DNA of 64,000 nucleotides. Origin: Hymenobacter terricola. Its GTDB lineage: Bacteria > Bacteroidota > Bacteroidia > Cytophagales > Hymenobacteraceae. A program made the translations under genes and the position numbers. Positions within the stretch are counted from its first letter, which is position 1. Each line of letters starts with the position of its first letter. This document shows, in pieces, positions 61,728-64,000 of the stretch. A model generated the notes under the pieces. That model saw only the letters and a list, made by a program, of their open reading frames with translations. It was not told the origin of the DNA and did not search any database. The DNA lies in assembly GCF_017921975.2 (NCBI RefSeq), contig NZ_JAGEMO020000009.1, positions 170,353 through 234,352 of the forward strand, in the 5' to 3' direction.

Positions 61728-62219
61728 TTACGACTGGTGCTTTATGCGCTGGTCCAGCCACTGCCACGCCGGGGCTGGCGAATAAAACAGGCAGAATTCA
61801 AAGTGCTGGTCCAGCTGGGCTATTACCTGCGTGTTGGTATAGGGCAGGGACGCCTCCGCGTCGAGCAGGCCGGCGATGCCGCGCAGGTTTGGGCAATTGG
61901 CTTTGATGCCCGGAATCCACTCGTATTCCAGCCAGGAAAGGGCTTCGCCCCATTCGCCGCTCGACCCGCGCAGGTCTTGCATCAGGCCCTGGGGCTGCCA
62001 CTGCTGGTTGAGCTGCAGGCCCACATAGGCCGCGCGCACCAGCTCGTCGCTCGTCATGTGGCCATGCCAGCGCACATACAGCACCTCCGTGCCGGGGAAA
62101 AAGGTGTAGTCGGCCACCACGGCGCCGAACGAATCGTGGGTAGTGTGGACATGGTGGCCGTTTTGGTGCTGTTTGGCAAAGCTGCGTGGCAAAGACAGCG
62201 CGTTGTTAAATTGGTTCAT
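61728..62219 (-). CDS. Hypothetical protein, STAS-like in layout
   Basis: The 163-residue protein reads SFGAVVADYTFFPGTEVLYVRW, HGHMTSDELVRAAYVGLQL, GLMQDLRGSSGEWGEALSWL and LRGIAGLLDAEASLP. Alternating strands and helices of this kind recall SpoIIAA/STAS-like proteins, but the match is loose. It has a well-placed promoter. Confidence 0.55.
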   Translation of the reverse strand: MNQFNNALSLPRSFAKQHQNGHHVHTTHDSFGAVVADYTFFPGTEVLYVRWHGHMTSDELVRAAYVGLQLNQQWQPQGLMQDLRGSSGEWGEALSWLEYEWIPGIKANCPNLRGIAGLLDAEASLPYTNTQVIAQLDQHFEFCLFYSPAPAWQWLDQRIKHQS

Positions 62220-62235
62220 TGATATATATTTAACA

Positions 62236-62267
62236 CAAAGGTACTTGATAGGTGCTGCTTCTGCCAA
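62236..62267 (-). promoter_or_regulatory. Promoter of the STAS-like gene
   Basis: On the minus strand, TTG at 62265-62267 and TACCTTTG at 62236-62243 are separated by 21 bases, close to the -33/-7 spacing. Confidence 0.6.
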
Positions 62268-62479
62268 AATCTTGTGGATGGCGGCGTGATTATCGAAGGC
62301 CGTTGCCGCGCTGGCGCCCCTCCCGGCAGGGGCGCCGGCGTGGCCGGGAGGGGCGCTTCGGAACTACTGTTTGTCGTTTGGAGCGAAGGCTTATGCTTCG
62401 GCAGTCCCGGACGGAGCTTCGGGGGCAAGGGTTGCGGTTCGGAAGCAGTTGGCGAGGCTTCGGAAGCAGTTGACGGAGC

Positions 62480-62702
62480 CGATGGTGCCGGGCCAGGGCG
62501 GCCCGGACAACTGGCCCAGGCGTTTCACTACCAGGCCTTCCTGGGCGTTGAGGCGCACGGTGTTGGTCAGGCCCACGTCGGCCGTGGGGGCGGTGGCCCG
62601 CACGAAGAAGCCCTGCATGGCGGCCCGGTACTTGGTGCCCCCGTTGGTGCCGAGGCCGTTCACGTAGGCCTTGTAGGTGCCGGTGGCGCTGCCCATTATG
62701 CC
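62480..62702 (-). pseudogene. Fragment of a T9SS-type secreted protein
   Basis: The minus-strand frame reads ATGTYKAYVNGLGTNGG, AAMQGFFVRATAPTADVG and LTNTVRLNAQEG. The MQGFFVR ... LTNTVR pattern is common just before the sorting domain of Bacteroidota secreted proteins. There is no start, no sorting domain and no full domain, and minisatellite units interrupt the 3' side. It is a gene relic. Confidence 0.55.
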
Positions 62703-62731
62703 CATATCGATGCCGCCCGGGCCGCCGCGTC

Positions 62732-62824
62732 GTAGCGCGAACTTTGCAGTCCGCGTCCCCGCGCCGTTAGAGCCGTTAGAATCGTTAAACGGCGCGGGGG
62801 CGAGGACTACAAAGCCTGCGCTAC
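62732..62824. repeat. Palindromic repeat family F, copy 2
   Basis: Arms GTAGCGCGAACTTTGCAGTC and GACTACAAAGCCTGCGCTAC, with inner CCGCGCCGTT / AACGGCGCGG. It contains the stop and last codons of the following minus-strand gene. Confidence 0.8.
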
Positions 62825-63469
62825 GGCCAACTCTTCGGCCTCGTGTACGCGCACGCCGCCGCCATCGTCCTCGGCGGCGCGCAACATGGCGGCAGCCACG
62901 GCCGCGCTGGTCACGGGCCGGTATTTCAGCAGGGGCCCGCGCATCAGCGGGTGCAGCACCCGCAGCACGGCGGCGGCGATGCGCTCGCTCAGGCGGGGCT
63001 GCGCCCGCTCGCCCAGCAGCAGCGAGGGCCGGAAAATGTGAATGACCCGAAACGGCGTCTGGCGCACGGCGTCCTCCATTTCGCCCTTTACGCGGCTGTA
63101 GTAAAGGCGGCTTTCCGCATCGGCCCCCATGCTGGACACCACCATAAATTGCGACGCGAAGTTGCCAGCCGATACGGCCGCCAGCCGCACCACGTACAGG
63201 AAGTCGACTTTAAAAAAAGCCTCCTTCGAGCCCGCCTGCTGCATGGTGGTGCCCAGGCAGCAATACACGTCGTCGGCAATCAGCTTCAGGCGCACATCCT
63301 CCAGGTTGTCCAGCTCGGTCACTACCTGCACCAGCTTGGGGTGGATGGTCGGCACGGCCTTGCGCCCCACCACAATCACCTTCGCGTAGCGTTCCGAGGC
63401 CAGCAGCAGCGGCAATAATTGCGAACCAATGAGGCCCGAGGCCCCAGCGAGTAAAGCGGTTTTTTGCAT
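62807..63469 (-). CDS. NAD(P)-binding Rossmann-fold protein (TIP30/HTATIP2-like)
   Basis: The 220-residue protein has a dinucleotide motif ALLAGASGLIGSQL at the N-terminus, VYCCLGTTMQQAGS, FMVVSSMGADAESRLYYSRVKGEME (Ser and Tyr-x-x-x-Lys) and VIHIFRPSLLLGER. This is the short atypical SDR group related to TIP30. The last five residues (VAQAL) and stop come from a palindromic repeat. Confidence 0.85.
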   Translation of the reverse strand: MQKTALLAGASGLIGSQLLPLLLASERYAKVIVVGRKAVPTIHPKLVQVVTELDNLEDVRLKLIADDVYCCLGTTMQQAGSKEAFFKVDFLYVVRLAAVSAGNFASQFMVVSSMGADAESRLYYSRVKGEMEDAVRQTPFRVIHIFRPSLLLGERAQPRLSERIAAAVLRVLHPLMRGPLLKYRPVTSAAVAAAMLRAAEDDGGGVRVHEAEELAVAQAL

Positions 63470-63560
63470 AGCGGATGGAAAGTGACAGGCAGAAGATGCG
63501 AATGGTGATACGGAATCAGGCAGCGGCGGATATCCCCTCTACCCGCCGGCCCCGGCCCAG

Positions 63561-63708
63561 CCGCAGCGCGGCGACAGGTTGGTGGCCATTGGGTAGTAGA
63601 ACGTAAATAGCCGCGTAGCGGCGACAGAATGGCCTGGGGGCTCTGTCGCCGCTACGCGGCTTTAGAGTCGGGGGTGGTGAATGCCACCAACCTGTCGCCG
63701 CGTTGCGG
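63561..63708. repeat. Nested double palindrome, family G
   Basis: Outer arms at 63561-63586 and 63683-63708 are complementary over about 26 bases (one mismatch). Inner arms at 63611-63627 and 63643-63659 are perfectly complementary over 17 bases (CCGCGTAGCGGCGACAG). All four arms share the core GCGGCGACAG. Confidence 0.85.
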
Positions 63709-63729
63709 CTGGGCTATTGCTGTAGGAAA

Positions 63730-64000
63730 TTACTTCAGCACCGTCGCCTCCGGCTCCAGCAGCACCAGCCCTTGCCGGAACAACGCCCCCAGCGCCTTCT
63801 TGAACACCTTTTTGCTCATGCCCACGCGGCGGTACACGTCCTCGGCCAGGCTCTTGTCGCCGAGCGGCAGCCGCCCGCCCGGCGCGGCCTTAATGGCTTT
63901 GAGCAGCGTATCGGTGGCCGATTCCACTTCGCCGTAGCCTTCTTTTTGCAGGCGCACGTCGAGCTTGCCATCGGCCCGCACCTGGCGGAGGAAGCCGGGC
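63730..64000 (-). CDS. CvfB-like S1 RNA-binding protein, 5' truncated
   Basis: The minus-strand frame is open to the window edge. It reads PGFLRQVRADGKLDVRLQ, then the winged-helix end GRLPLGDKSLAEDVYRRVGM and SKKVFKKALGALFRQG, which matches the C-terminus of the CvfB/YitL family. These proteins bind RNA with S1 domains and influence virulence-gene or stress expression in Gram-positives. The S1 domains lie beyond the window. Confidence 0.85.
   Translation of the reverse strand, partial: PGFLRQVRADGKLDVRLQKEGYGEVESATDTLLKAIKAAPGGRLPLGDKSLAEDVYRRVGMSKKVFKKALGALFRQGLVLLEPEATVLK

Overview
The window reads as chromosome of a GC-rich Bacteroidota, most like a Hymenobacter-type member of the Cytophagales. 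The evidence is a type IX secretion (T9SS) sorting tail on a secreted peptidase, many lipoproteins and small outer-membrane barrels, repeated promoter -7 boxes of the TAnnTTTG type, a tmRNA whose tag reads GDYSYAMAA, and Bacteroidota-style DUF4468, DUF6799 and 2TM proteins.

Layout. 1-2118 is the 3' part of a secreted M4 metallopeptidase. About 2237-21167 is a metal-resistance block bracketed by two direct copies (45 of 46 bases identical) of the 3' end and terminator of the tmRNA gene ssrA, so it looks like a genomic island inserted at ssrA. It holds a Cu+ P-type ATPase operon with a cupredoxin and an HMA-AraC regulator, a MarR regulator with a flavin reductase and a GlcG/HbpS protein, metal-binding lipoproteins, a DUF305 protein, a complete CusCBA/CzcCBA-like efflux operon with a second HMA-AraC regulator, a four-helix copper-binding protein, a CopZ-like chaperone and a Met-rich DUF6799 protein. 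Both ends of the block are decayed: a DUF305 pseudogene on the left, and on the right remnants of a CopB-type ATPase, a DUF2231-like protein and an outer-membrane protein. No integrase was recognised.

21160-29000 is core genome: ssrA, dnaX (split at an A11 run), an M16 peptidase and icd. 28971-30809 is a small accessory patch: an AT-rich DUF6602 nuclease-like gene and a ParE-type toxin-antitoxin pair. 31000-46000 is mixed housekeeping: a flavin disulfide reductase, sucD, a cystathionine beta-synthase or cysteine synthase, a receiver-only response regulator, adenine deaminase, cmk, ispH and a macrodomain protein, among hypothetical envelope proteins. 46000-52600 carries a PQQ sugar dehydrogenase, the conserved RimB-like/RimK/AstE-like trio and an OmpH-like protein. 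52690-58700 holds a cupin, a minus-strand operon of VOC, RibD-like, VOC and DoxX proteins facing a GlxA-type regulator, and further small genes. 59000-64000 has a GH28 glycosidase, a 21-bp minisatellite, hypotheticals, an NAD(P)-binding protein and the end of a CvfB-like protein.

Several families of 60-110 bp palindromic intergenic repeats are scattered through the window. One is inserted in frame inside the RND pump gene, and others supply the last codons of copA and of a dehydrogenase-like gene. The strongest items for a second look are the ssrA-bracketed island, the dnaX slippery run, the repeat insertion in the RND pump and the pair of HMA-AraC regulators.
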